NCBI GenBank assembly: GCA_022360095.1
Contig: JAKSDK010001621.1
Span: 1-64,000 of the forward strand
Direction: 5' to 3'
From: Phycisphaerales bacterium
Lineage (GTDB): Bacteria; Planctomycetota; Phycisphaerae; UBA1845; UTPLA1
DNA: 64,000 nt
Part shown: in pieces, positions 26,729 through 35,183 of the stretch
How the letters are laid out: each line of letters begins with the position of its first letter
Numbering within the stretch: the stretch's first letter is position 1
The notes under the pieces: generated by a model
The model's input: the letters and a program-made list of their open reading frames with translations, nothing else
Databases searched by the model: none
What the model was told of the DNA's origin: nothing
Translations under genes and position numbers: made by a program

Positions 26729-26757
26729 CTTACACATGTTGGAAACTACGCTAAAAT
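26729..26757 (+). promoter_or_regulatory. Probable promoter of the 26800 gene
   Basis: CTTACA (26729-26734) and TAAAAT (26752-26757) are separated by 17 bases, between two diverging genes. The coding start is about 35 bases after the predicted transcription start. Confidence 0.38.
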
Positions 26758-26799
26758 TATTTTGAAGCGCCGGTAATCATAATTCCGTGGGCCACTGGA

Positions 26800-28266
26800 A
26801 TGTGCATGGACAAAGTGCCGGAAGACCAGAGAACCTTGTTGGAAGAGAAACGTCGCCATCGTGTCTTGAAACGAACCGTGCGCGCGTGTCTTTCGTTTGT
26901 TCTGTTGTTGATCATCGTCCGCGTGATCTGGGGGCTGTATTCAGCGCATTTGCTGCAGGCGGAAATCGAACGATGTCACGACGCCGGTGAGCCGATCTTG
27001 ATAGAGGATTTTGCCATCCCCGGGTCGGTCCCTGACGCCGACAACGCGGCCATTGTCTACGGGCAAGCGTCTGTGGCATTTAAAAAAGCCGAGACTTCGT
27101 GGTTCAGTCTCGATGATGTTCGTGCTCCATCGACGCATCCTGAGATCGTTCATCCGTATGTCGAGAAAAACGAAGAGGTCCTTTTACTCTTGCGGAAGGC
27201 TCGCGGTATGCCCATCGACTGGGGGAGCCGCTACACCAGTCCAATGATTAACGCGATACTTCCGAGTCTGTCCGGACAACGACAATTGGCTAAGCTGGCC
27301 CGGACTGCCGCAATGACTAGTTTTTCGCTAGGCGATCAATCGGAAGCGATCGAAACGCTTTTCGATTTACTTGAGATTTCAGTCCACCTGAATTCCCCTC
27401 AAAATCAGGTTCTAATCACGCATCTCGTGATCATTGCGATTGAGAGTCTGGCGATCGAGTCTTTGGAGTTTATGACCCCGACGCTTGTGAGCCATGATAA
27501 AGAATCGGGCCAAAAGCCTTCTGTCCCAGTAGGAAGAGACCGAATTCAGGATCTTATTCGAGCGTTGCTGGACGAGGAATCGATTCGTTCCAGTTGGAAG
27601 AACGCAGTATTTTCCGAGCGCGCAGCAATCTTGGATACCACTCGGCAAGTCGTCTCGGGAGGGCTCGGGCTCAACATCGGTCCAGCCACCATGATGGAAA
27701 AGGTTTTCGTCAAGGCGTTTCAGCCGATGTTTGAGTTGGATGGGGCTCGGTCGATTCGGCATATTGGCCATTATAGTGAAGCGGGCCTGGAATCCAGCTA
27801 TTCGGCGGGACAGTCCCTGATCCCAGAGTTCGAGGTATCTTTTGATAATACATCCGCCACGTATGATCTTGCTCATATCATGCAGACCCAACTGTTTTTT
27901 TCCCCTTCCCGTGCACTTGTGCTCCACTTCAGAGTGCTTGCAAGTCGTCGCATGGCCGCAACCGCGCTGGCCATTCGACTCTACGAACTCGATCACGGCC
28001 ACCGCCCTGCTTCACTGGCGGAGCTTGTGCCGACTTACATCCAAGCAGTGCCGTCCGACCCGTTCAGTCCCGAAAACAAGCCTCTTGGCTATCTGCCGGA
28101 GGCAAGCCCACCGATATTGTACAGTGTGAATCGGGACGGGTTTGATAACGACGGCGTTTACATTGTCCTTCAATCGGGCAAACTCGATCGCGAGCTTAGT
28201 GACCTGCCGTTCTTTTTGAACGGTGACAGACCTCGCCAGCCGTTACAAGCGTTGCCGGAGGAGTGA
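26800..28266 (+). CDS. Membrane-anchored planctomycete-type hypothetical protein
   Basis: The protein has one N-terminal transmembrane helix (CLSFVLLLIIVRVIWGLY, about residues 30-47) and a large outside part. The C-terminus has ALAIRLYELDHGHRPASLAE, then LVPTYIQAVPSDPFSPE and LYSVNRDGFDNDGVYIV. This arrangement is common in planctomycete hypothetical proteins and resembles the end of pseudopilin-like proteins. No catalytic motif is seen. A start at ATG 26800 or ATG 26806 is equally possible. The stop is five bases before the end of the converging gene at 28272. Confidence 0.65.
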   Translation: MCMDKVPEDQRTLLEEKRRHRVLKRTVRACLSFVLLLIIVRVIWGLYSAHLLQAEIERCHDAGEPILIEDFAIPGSVPDADNAAIVYGQASVAFKKAETSWFSLDDVRAPSTHPEIVHPYVEKNEEVLLLLRKARGMPIDWGSRYTSPMINAILPSLSGQRQLAKLARTAAMTSFSLGDQSEAIETLFDLLEISVHLNSPQNQVLITHLVIIAIESLAIESLEFMTPTLVSHDKESGQKPSVPVGRDRIQDLIRALLDEESIRSSWKNAVFSERAAILDTTRQVVSGGLGLNIGPATMMEKVFVKAFQPMFELDGARSIRHIGHYSEAGLESSYSAGQSLIPEFEVSFDNTSATYDLAHIMQTQLFFSPSRALVLHFRVLASRRMAATALAIRLYELDHGHRPASLAELVPTYIQAVPSDPFSPENKPLGYLPEASPPILYSVNRDGFDNDGVYIVLQSGKLDRELSDLPFFLNGDRPRQPLQALPEE

Positions 28267-28271
28267 GCCGG

Positions 28272-29189
28272 TCAAGTTAGACTGAAATACACGATGACCA
28301 GGAATGTTACGCCGAATGGAATGATTCCCAGCGTCATTAACGTGGTGGCGAGCCAGAGCAGGATGATCCTGATTCTATTCGAACGAACGGCTTTGGGGAG
28401 TCGAATCAGCCGCTTCACGACGAAAAGCGTTTTCCACATCATGATGACGGGAATGACGACGATGAAAATGCCGAACACACTCAGGAGCGCCACGACGAAA
28501 TCTTCCATTTTCGATCCCAGCCAGTTCATTTCATGGGCAAATGATCCAGCTGCCGCGACAGCTCCCGTCAGCACTGCAATGGGCAGAATACATGCCAATG
28601 GCGCGCAGGTGTACCAACACAGAATCGCCGCCCGTTGTTGTGTTTCCGTCGGCAAGTCCGGATGACGCAAGGAATAGTGCGGCACCGCGGTCACGAACAA
28701 TAAGAACAGGAGTACGCAAAGAAGCGAAAGGGCGGCATACAGAACGAATTCCGGGTCTAGGCGGTTGAGACCGCCGAGGTAGAGAATCGTTGCGATCAGA
28801 ATTGGGATGTAAACGTGGAGAATGGTCACAAGCCGGAATCGTTTCGCATGCGAAATGTCCACCGGCCTTGCGATATCGCTACAGAATCGTTCGCCGTGTC
28901 GCCCCACCAACCAGACGGTTTTCCAATAGGCCCGGAGCCGTCCGGTTTTGTGTCGATACACCCAGGGAATCTGCGACTGGCTCTCGCGAAGCAGGCGAGT
29001 GTCGGCGCCGCATTCAGGACATCGGCGACTAACGAGGCCGCGCAGGTTGTAGGCGCAATGTTCGCAGAAGATGTCATGTTGAAATGCCGCACAGTCCTCG
29101 CTCGTTGACGTGCGGATTTCTTCGGTCGAGGGATCAAGATCGGGCCCTGGTGATGATGCAGGATTTCCGGCCGTACCCTCATCCCTCAT
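28272..29189 (-). CDS. Zinc-ribbon membrane protein, unknown function
   Basis: Residues about 43-65 form a zinc ribbon: CEHCAYNLRGL, then RRCPECG (C-x2-C ... C-x2-C). After it come about five transmembrane helices (HVYIPILIATILYLGGL, LLCVLLFLLFVTAVPH, LACILPIAVLTGAVAAAGSF, LLSVFGIFIVVIPVIMMW and IILLWLATTLMTLGIIPFG). Proteins with a YNL-x-G ribbon joined to membrane helices are very frequent in Planctomycetota, and the role is not known. The 53968 gene has the same ribbon at its C-terminus. Confidence 0.65.
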   Translation of the reverse strand: MRDEGTAGNPASSPGPDLDPSTEEIRTSTSEDCAAFQHDIFCEHCAYNLRGLVSRRCPECGADTRLLRESQSQIPWVYRHKTGRLRAYWKTVWLVGRHGERFCSDIARPVDISHAKRFRLVTILHVYIPILIATILYLGGLNRLDPEFVLYAALSLLCVLLFLLFVTAVPHYSLRHPDLPTETQQRAAILCWYTCAPLACILPIAVLTGAVAAAGSFAHEMNWLGSKMEDFVVALLSVFGIFIVVIPVIMMWKTLFVVKRLIRLPKAVRSNRIRIILLWLATTLMTLGIIPFGVTFLVIVYFSLT

Positions 29190-29207
29190 GAGAATTGCCC
29201 CGTGGGA

Positions 29208-30392
29208 TTAACCGAACCGTCCGCGGTCCGACGGCGCCGTCGGCTTCAGGCTCAACTGATAATCTCCGATGTAGTTCTTCTGTTGGAAGTGTTTGAACAA
29301 GTCCTCGACGGTGGGGAAGACCTTGGTCGCGGTCTCGGTGATGAAAGGCGAGGGCTCTTTCTTCGGGCGCCAGATGACGTAAACCTCTTTTGTTCCTTCG
29401 AAGGCGTGTTGAAGCTCGCGCTCGACACCGCTGGACAGGCCGGGTATGCCGCCCGGAAGCTCCGGGACGTAGCTCACGATCATGTCGGATTGATCGATCA
29501 GCTTGAAGTCGCGAGCATAAATCTGGCCGTCGATGTCACGGGCGACACTTGTGACGTCGTGTACGCTGAAGTCCAGATCACGTCCGTTGACCTTGAGCGT
29601 GATGGTCTGCTCGCCCTGCTTGGTTGCCTCACCGGCCTCGAACAGCAGTCGTTTTTCATCGAGGTCACCGGGGTCGAAGCAGATGAAATTCTCGGCGAGC
29701 GTTTGGCGGAAGCCGTCGATCTCGGCCAGCACTTCCGGCATGTCCATCACGTGGGACATGGGGAAGCTGGGGTAGATTTTTTTCTTTTCCTTCTCAAACA
29801 TGAGCCGAACGAGTGACTCCGCCGTGTCCCCCTCATGCCCCCGAGCCAGGACGTAAAAACAGCCGTGGCCGCCAAGGGCGTGGGCGAGAATCTCCGTGGC
29901 GAGGATTTCCTCCTCACGCCAGACCATGATGTCCTTGAGCGAGTGAGGGACGTCGTGCTCGCGGAGAAGTCGTTCATGAACAGCATCGACATTGTCGACA
30001 AGTGTGACATACAAGTCGGCGTCGAGGGCTTGCATATGGTCGAAGTCGAACGCCTCGAACAGGCCGTGCTTCCAGCGAAACGTCGCGTGTGTATTGATGA
30101 TGAGATTGTCGACCTTCTCAGCCGTGGCGAGAACATCCTTGAAGACGGCACGTCGCAGTGTGTTCAGCCGCGTACGAGGAAGGTCCAGGATGCGGCCCGG
30201 TTGCACGTCCGGAGCTTCGCGATACATCATGTCGCCCACATGACTGAGCGTGACGCTGTGGCCGTGTTTTGCGGCAATACGTTGGACGTTTTCCAAAAAC
30301 GGTTTCTTATCAAGGCCGACCTGGCCGGTGACCATCACACGGCAGCCATTGCGGTTGGTGCGGCCGAACAAGTCTGCACTTTCTTGAGCCAT
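29208..30392 (-). CDS. Adenylate-kinase-like domain fused to a deoxyribosyltransferase-like domain
   Basis: Residues about 17-190 follow the layout of archaeal-type adenylate kinase: VMVTGQVGLDKKPFLENVQR, SHVGDMMYREAPDVQ, LDLPRTRLNTLRRAVFKDV and NLIINTHATFRWKHGLF. The P-loop is degenerate: G-x-x-G-x-D-K-K where G-x-x-G-x-G-K-T is expected, so ATP binding is uncertain. Residues about 295-375 look like a nucleoside 2-deoxyribosyltransferase-type fold: FKLIDQSDMIVSYVPELPGG, LSSGVERELQHAFEGTKEVY. I infer a nucleotide-handling enzyme with two substrate domains, but the reaction is unknown. ATG 30392 has GAGGAG upstream and avoids overlap with the next gene; the longest frame begins at 30578. Length is 394. 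Confidence 0.55.
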   Translation of the reverse strand: MAQESADLFGRTNRNGCRVMVTGQVGLDKKPFLENVQRIAAKHGHSVTLSHVGDMMYREAPDVQPGRILDLPRTRLNTLRRAVFKDVLATAEKVDNLIINTHATFRWKHGLFEAFDFDHMQALDADLYVTLVDNVDAVHERLLREHDVPHSLKDIMVWREEEILATEILAHALGGHGCFYVLARGHEGDTAESLVRLMFEKEKKKIYPSFPMSHVMDMPEVLAEIDGFRQTLAENFICFDPGDLDEKRLLFEAGEATKQGEQTITLKVNGRDLDFSVHDVTSVARDIDGQIYARDFKLIDQSDMIVSYVPELPGGIPGLSSGVERELQHAFEGTKEVYVIWRPKKEPSPFITETATKVFPTVEDLFKHFQQKNYIGDYQLSLKPTAPSDRGRFG

Positions 30393-30525
30393 GGCGTAAA
30401 TCTCCTCGTCTACATCATAACCAAAGTCGGGATCGACGGGAATGCTCGTTCTGGCCGGACTCTTTGGTCGCAGCTTTCTTAAGACGGGGCCGGGACTCAA
30501 TGCCGCCGCGGCGAGCCGAGAAGGA

Positions 30526-31731
30526 TCATTCGTCCGAAGCCCGCTCGACGACGTTGGCGAGGCAGCGTACGGCGCCAAATAGATGGCAGATCGGTGACAC
30601 GTCGATCGGTTTCACGGTGATGCCCAAGGATTCGTAGGCCTGCTTTGCCGCTGCGTCGAGCGCCGGGATCTTATAAATCGGCATATAGACAATATGTCGG
30701 CCGTTGCGTTTCTCCTGAATTACATTGTTGTAAGTGACGGCGAAGGCGCCGTTGCGGCTGTCGACATAAGGAATTCGCGTGACACGGAGTCCCTGTTCAC
30801 TGAGTTGTCGGGCCGTCTGATCGAACCGGGCGGCACGCTCGGGTGAGAAGCTGGCCTCGATGCCGTTCGGTACGTCGGGTGTGATGAAGAGCCGGCTCTT
30901 CAGCGCGCCGGCCGACGCCTGGTCGGCTTGTTTCATGATCGTTGCGGCCAACGCCGGGCTGCCGACGAGCACATGGTCATCTGCGATGGGTGTGAAGTAC
31001 ATGTCGACATGAGCGATGGGTGGCGAACCCCCGTCGTCGCGAATCAGGACGACGGGAAGTCCGAACAATTCGGCCAGTGCCGCGCCTGCATCCACCGGTG
31101 AGCCGGCCGGTGCGTTTTCGCGCAAGGCATTGGCGCCGATGAACACGCGTTGTTTCGAGGCCATGACATTCCCGCCTTCGAGCACCAACGGTGTTTCGGC
31201 GATTTGGCAGCACGGACTTATTTCATTCAATAGCCGAGGCACCTCGCGCTCCCGGTTTCGTCTCGCCCTGTCGAACGTCTGCAAGACCTGCGGGACCAGC
31301 CATGTCGGAAGATTGCCGGTGGCGGTTGTTTTCATCGCGATGTACCGATCGCGCGCCCAGATTGAAAGCGGTTGTCGGATGAGGTGAGCGGTGATGTTTT
31401 GACGGTCGCCGAACTTCCATTGACGAAGACGTCCTTGAGTTTCCGTCAGCGCCTTCTCCGTGTCGCAGACGAAGGTGAACCGTGTGTCTTCAGGCATGGC
31501 GTTCAGGAGGTCATAGACGGATCGCCAGGCCGGTCCAACGAGGCCTTCGGCGGAATGAAACACGATGTGTCGGATTTGGCCGTCGTACTCGGCCAATGGC
31601 AGCAACGCGAGGGGCTGGAAAGGCTTCTGAGCGGCCTCTTTCTTCCCGGACGACGAATGGTCGCAGCCCGGCATCGCGGCGAGGATGCCTGTCACGATGG
31701 ACGGGATCACGAGCTTTCGTTTGCAGACCAC
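30526..31731 (-). CDS. Exported agmatine/peptidylarginine-deiminase-like lipoprotein
   Basis: GTG 31731, 14 bases after the purL stop, gives a lipoprotein signal: KRKLVIPSIVTGILAAMPGC. The body matches the guanidino-group-modifying enzyme fold of agmatine deiminases: SIWARDRYIA (substrate-site W-x-R-D), TPLVLEGGNVMA (E-G-G-N), HVDMYFTPIADDHVLVG (H-x-D) and a late Cys in HLFGAVRCLANVV in the position of the nucleophile. Family members convert agmatine or arginine to carbamoyl or citrulline compounds. The cysteine context differs from agmatine deiminase (usually G-G-G-N-I-H-C), and an outside location is unusual, so the substrate is open. The longest frame begins at 31881 inside purL and is less likely. 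Confidence 0.6.
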   Translation of the reverse strand: MVCKRKLVIPSIVTGILAAMPGCDHSSSGKKEAAQKPFQPLALLPLAEYDGQIRHIVFHSAEGLVGPAWRSVYDLLNAMPEDTRFTFVCDTEKALTETQGRLRQWKFGDRQNITAHLIRQPLSIWARDRYIAMKTTATGNLPTWLVPQVLQTFDRARRNREREVPRLLNEISPCCQIAETPLVLEGGNVMASKQRVFIGANALRENAPAGSPVDAGAALAELFGLPVVLIRDDGGSPPIAHVDMYFTPIADDHVLVGSPALAATIMKQADQASAGALKSRLFITPDVPNGIEASFSPERAARFDQTARQLSEQGLRVTRIPYVDSRNGAFAVTYNNVIQEKRNGRHIVYMPIYKIPALDAAAKQAYESLGITVKPIDVSPICHLFGAVRCLANVVERASDE

Positions 31732-31744
31732 GGTCTGAATGGTA

Positions 31745-34700
31745 TCACCAATCCAATGGAGCCCGCCAGGCCTGCCGCAGGTCGGTTGAGAAGAATTTTG
31801 GAGGCAGGCCGGTGCTCTCCGCGGCTGTTTCGCTCGTCGGCTCGATTTCAAGGAATGTGAACATCTCGTTTTCCGTCTCACGAAACAGACAGGCGGCCAT
31901 CTGTACAGTCATCCCTGGAATATCATTGATCGGGCTCAAGCAGGCTTTGTGCTTGGCTTGGACAACATAACCTGAGGGCGGCTCGACAAAGGGGTCGGCG
32001 AGCGGACCCTTTTTCGGAATCAGATAAAGCGCGTGGAAGCAGTCGTCGAAGGCCATTTCGGCGACGGTCGCGGCGACGCCGCCGTGACTGCAGTCGTGTG
32101 CGGCGAGAATCACGCCCGTGCGTATCAGATCTGCAACGGTGGCATGGAATCGGGCGAGTGACGACAGATTCACGTCGTCCCAACGGTCTGACTCGACCCC
32201 GACGTAATAGAGAAACTCTTCCTCGTCCGTGACTTGCGGCACGGAGCTGATGCAACGGTTGACATCCTCCACCAGGGCCATGGCCGAGATCAGCAGTGTG
32301 TATGGAATTGACAACTTGTTTGGATGGCGAAGTTGCTGGGCCACGACGTGCCGTGCTGCCTCGGGATAGTGCCGTTCAAGCACATTCTGCAGTTGCGCGG
32401 CGTCGGTTTCGTTCATGGCAAAGACGTTGTTGAGGGAATCCTTGCCGCTGATGAAAGGAAGACCGTACGCCTTTGCGGCGTCGTAGCACGCCTGGCAGGA
32501 ACGGACGAGTGCGCCCAGGGCTTGAGGGTCATCCGAGGCGGGCCAGCAGAAATTGTCCAGGATGGCCGTTTGTCTCGGGTCGCCTCCGACGCAAACGATG
32601 TTTCGAACCGCCTCATCGATGGCGGCGATGGTCATCCAATAGGGATCCACATCGCTAAGCTGAGGCGCCAGACCGCATCCTAAGGCGATGCCGCGATTCG
32701 AATCCAGCCGAGGTCGGACCACCGCTGCGTCCGAAGGCCCGCCATACTTGCCTGAGAGGGGCTTGACGACAGAGCCTGCCTGGACTTCATGATCGTACTG
32801 ATGAACGATCCAATGTTTCGATGCAGTCGTGGGGTGACTCAAGCGTTGCTTCAATGCATCAATGTTATCTCCGTTCGGTGACTCCGTCGCGGTTTGCTCG
32901 GTGTTCGGCCACCACTCGGCCGTCTTCGTGGTCTTGGGAAGTCCATCATGCAGGAACTTCATGTCCAGGTCACCGACGACCGTGCCGTCGTATTGGACGA
33001 TGAGGCGACCGGTGTCAGTGAAATGACCGATGACGGTGGCTTCGACGTCTTCGCTTTCGGCCAATCCGAGCAGGGCTTCGACATTCTCCGGCGGCACGGC
33101 CAGCACCATCCGCTCCTGAGCTTCTGAAATCCAGATTTCGTCGTAACGAAGGCCGGAGTACTTGAGCGGGACCTGTTCGAGATTAACTTCGGCCCCTGTC
33201 TTTTCGCCCATCTCGCCGACCGCCGATGACAGGCCGCCGGCGCCGCAGTCGGTGATGGCCGAGAAAAGACAACGATGCCTCGGGGTGTCCGAATTCATGG
33301 TTTCATTCGCCATGTTCTCGCCGTCCACATAGTCGCGGGCCTGGAGGATGACATCGAGGACTTTTTTCTCCTCGATGGCGTTACCGATCTGGACCGCATG
33401 GGCAAATTCGTCCTCGTGCGTATCCGTCAGTTCGGCGCTGCTGAACGTGGCTCCATGAATGCCGTCTCGTCCGGTTCGACCGCCGACCAGGACGATGGCG
33501 TGGCCTGGTTGAGCGTCCTTCTCGATGCGATCTCGAGGAATCAGTCCGACACAACCGCAGTACACCAAAGGATTTCCGAGATACCGAGGGTCAAAATGGA
33601 CGGCCCCGTTGACGGTGGGGATGCCCATTCGGTTTCCATAGTCTCGCACGCCGGCGACCACGCCTTTGAGCACTGTTTTGGGATGGAGCGCGCCCTTGGG
33701 CACCCCATTCACCGGCCAATCCGGCGGAGCGACGCAGAACACGTCGGTATTGGCGATCGGCTTGGCTCCGAGACCGCACCCCAGGACGTCGCGGATCACA
33801 CCACCTACGCCGGTCGTTGAACCACCATACGGCTCAATGGCTGAGGGATGGTTGTGGGTTTCGACCTTAAACGCGACGCCATATTGATCGTCAAATGCAA
33901 TAACACCTGCGTTGTCCGTGAAGACCGAGAGACAGGTTGGGCCACGGTCCTCTTGGGTCAGCTCGTCGGTTGCGCGAGCGATCGTGTCGCTGAGGAGATT
34001 GTCATAGTGGACCGTCGTCTCGTCTCGTTCGTTTTCAGCTTCGCGACCTGGAAACGGCGCGCCTCGGTAGGTGATCGCCGATTTCAGGGTCTTGTGGACA
34101 CAGTGCTCCGACCAGGTCTGGGCCAATGTTTCGAGTTCGAGATCGGTCGGATCACGTCCTGCATCCTGAAAATGGCGTTGGATGGCCTGCATTTCTTCGG
34201 ACGAGAGGAATAAGTGGCCCTCACGGCTGAGTTGCGTCAGTCCTGATTCGTCGAGGTTGCGAATCGGGATGTGTCGCAACTTGAATTCATAGGCGGGGGG
34301 CTGAGGTGGGGGCTCGATCGGTTTCGTGCCGATCACGACCTCCTCGATGCAGGCGTTGCCCAGCAAGCGAGGGATCTTCGCAAGGTCCTCCTCATTGGGT
34401 ACCGGATGCAGCACATATCGCCGGGCCGTTCGCACGCTGGTGACGTCGATCCCAAGATCGGCCAATGCAAGTTTGGTGGAGTGGGCGACATTGTCCATGA
34501 CGCCCGGTTTGTAATGGACTTCGATCGGCAGCGCGTCTTCCGGATCGGCGACCGACTCGCCTTTTTGTGTTGCCGTGCAGGTTTCGACAACCGGGTCCGT
34601 CAGCAGTTCGTCCGCGATGCGTCGGACGACCTCGGTGTTGGAGTTGTCCAAGTCCATGAGGAAAAGACGCGAAGAGCGTACGGAATTCACGGACGTGATT

Positions 34701-34789
34701 CCGAAGTCAGCAAGCAGCTGGCCGACCTGCTGCCCCTTCGGGTCTGAATGATCGGACTTAGGAGAGACCCAAAAACGCCAGAGTCCCAT
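31745..34789 (-). CDS. purL: Phosphoribosylformylglycinamidine synthase with two PurS-like modules
   Basis: The enzyme makes FGAM from FGAR, ATP and ammonia in purine synthesis. Residues about 165-1000 carry the synthase body: LETLAQTWSEHCVHKTLKS, VETHNHPSAIEPYGGSTTG, GCGLGAKPIANTDVFC, GRDGIHGATFSSAELT, VGGDPRQTAILDNFCWP and AHDCSHGGVAATVAEMAF. In front are two stretches that each look like PurS: residues about 5-75 (DPKGQQVGQLLADFGITSV) and about 88-155 (HYKPGVMDNVAHSTKLALAD, LGIDVTSVRTARRYVL). There is no C-terminal glutaminase, so ammonia should come from a separate PurQ. At 1014 residues it stands between small PurL (about 740) and large PurL (about 1290). Confidence 0.93.
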   Translation of the reverse strand: MGLWRFWVSPKSDHSDPKGQQVGQLLADFGITSVNSVRSSRLFLMDLDNSNTEVVRRIADELLTDPVVETCTATQKGESVADPEDALPIEVHYKPGVMDNVAHSTKLALADLGIDVTSVRTARRYVLHPVPNEEDLAKIPRLLGNACIEEVVIGTKPIEPPPQPPAYEFKLRHIPIRNLDESGLTQLSREGHLFLSSEEMQAIQRHFQDAGRDPTDLELETLAQTWSEHCVHKTLKSAITYRGAPFPGREAENERDETTVHYDNLLSDTIARATDELTQEDRGPTCLSVFTDNAGVIAFDDQYGVAFKVETHNHPSAIEPYGGSTTGVGGVIRDVLGCGLGAKPIANTDVFCVAPPDWPVNGVPKGALHPKTVLKGVVAGVRDYGNRMGIPTVNGAVHFDPRYLGNPLVYCGCVGLIPRDRIEKDAQPGHAIVLVGGRTGRDGIHGATFSSAELTDTHEDEFAHAVQIGNAIEEKKVLDVILQARDYVDGENMANETMNSDTPRHRCLFSAITDCGAGGLSSAVGEMGEKTGAEVNLEQVPLKYSGLRYDEIWISEAQERMVLAVPPENVEALLGLAESEDVEATVIGHFTDTGRLIVQYDGTVVGDLDMKFLHDGLPKTTKTAEWWPNTEQTATESPNGDNIDALKQRLSHPTTASKHWIVHQYDHEVQAGSVVKPLSGKYGGPSDAAVVRPRLDSNRGIALGCGLAPQLSDVDPYWMTIAAIDEAVRNIVCVGGDPRQTAILDNFCWPASDDPQALGALVRSCQACYDAAKAYGLPFISGKDSLNNVFAMNETDAAQLQNVLERHYPEAARHVVAQQLRHPNKLSIPYTLLISAMALVEDVNRCISSVPQVTDEEEFLYYVGVESDRWDDVNLSSLARFHATVADLIRTGVILAAHDCSHGGVAATVAEMAFDDCFHALYLIPKKGPLADPFVEPPSGYVVQAKHKACLSPINDIPGMTVQMAACLFRETENEMFTFLEIEPTSETAAESTGLPPKFFSTDLRQAWRAPLDW

Positions 34790-35183
34790 CGGAGTTCCTA
34801 TAACCTCACCGGCTTAAAAGGTAGCCTTAATGTTATGTCCAGGCTTGAGTTAAGAAAGAAAACCCAGGTTTGATAACATACTAAGTGTATGCCAATTCAA
34901 CTGTTGCGTCAAATATCTCTTGTCGATGCCTAATCTGAGGGATAACCTAGTTCTAGCTTGGTTGTTTCCAAGTATGGCGCTAGGACGACAGTCCAAGAAG
35001 GTCTGGCATAGAATAGTGACGTAACGTAAGTCGGGCTCGTAGGTATCTTCGGCGCGGAAGCCACGGCCCACGGTCACGTTAACAAGTCGTTAACCAAACG
35101 CGATTAGAACACACACACATACATGATGTTCAGGACCGACGTGCCTCGCGGGCATGGTAACGACGCAATGAGGACATACGGAT
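34790..35183. other. 394-bp intergenic region with hairpins before accA
   Basis: No gene is supported here. The stretch is more AT-rich than the flanks and holds several inverted repeats: CCTAG (34946-34950) with CTAGG (34980-34984) enclosing CTTGG (34957-34961) and CCAAG (34968-34972); GGAC-GACA-GTCC (34983-34994); and two GTTAAC sites near 35080-35096. It may contain the purL and accA promoters, or an unrecognised small RNA or leader. Confidence 0.4.

Noticed and set aside
34850-35077. A 75-residue minus-strand frame in the purL-accA gap
   Set aside because: GTG start without RBS, no motif, no signal peptide; probably chance in an AT-richer gap.
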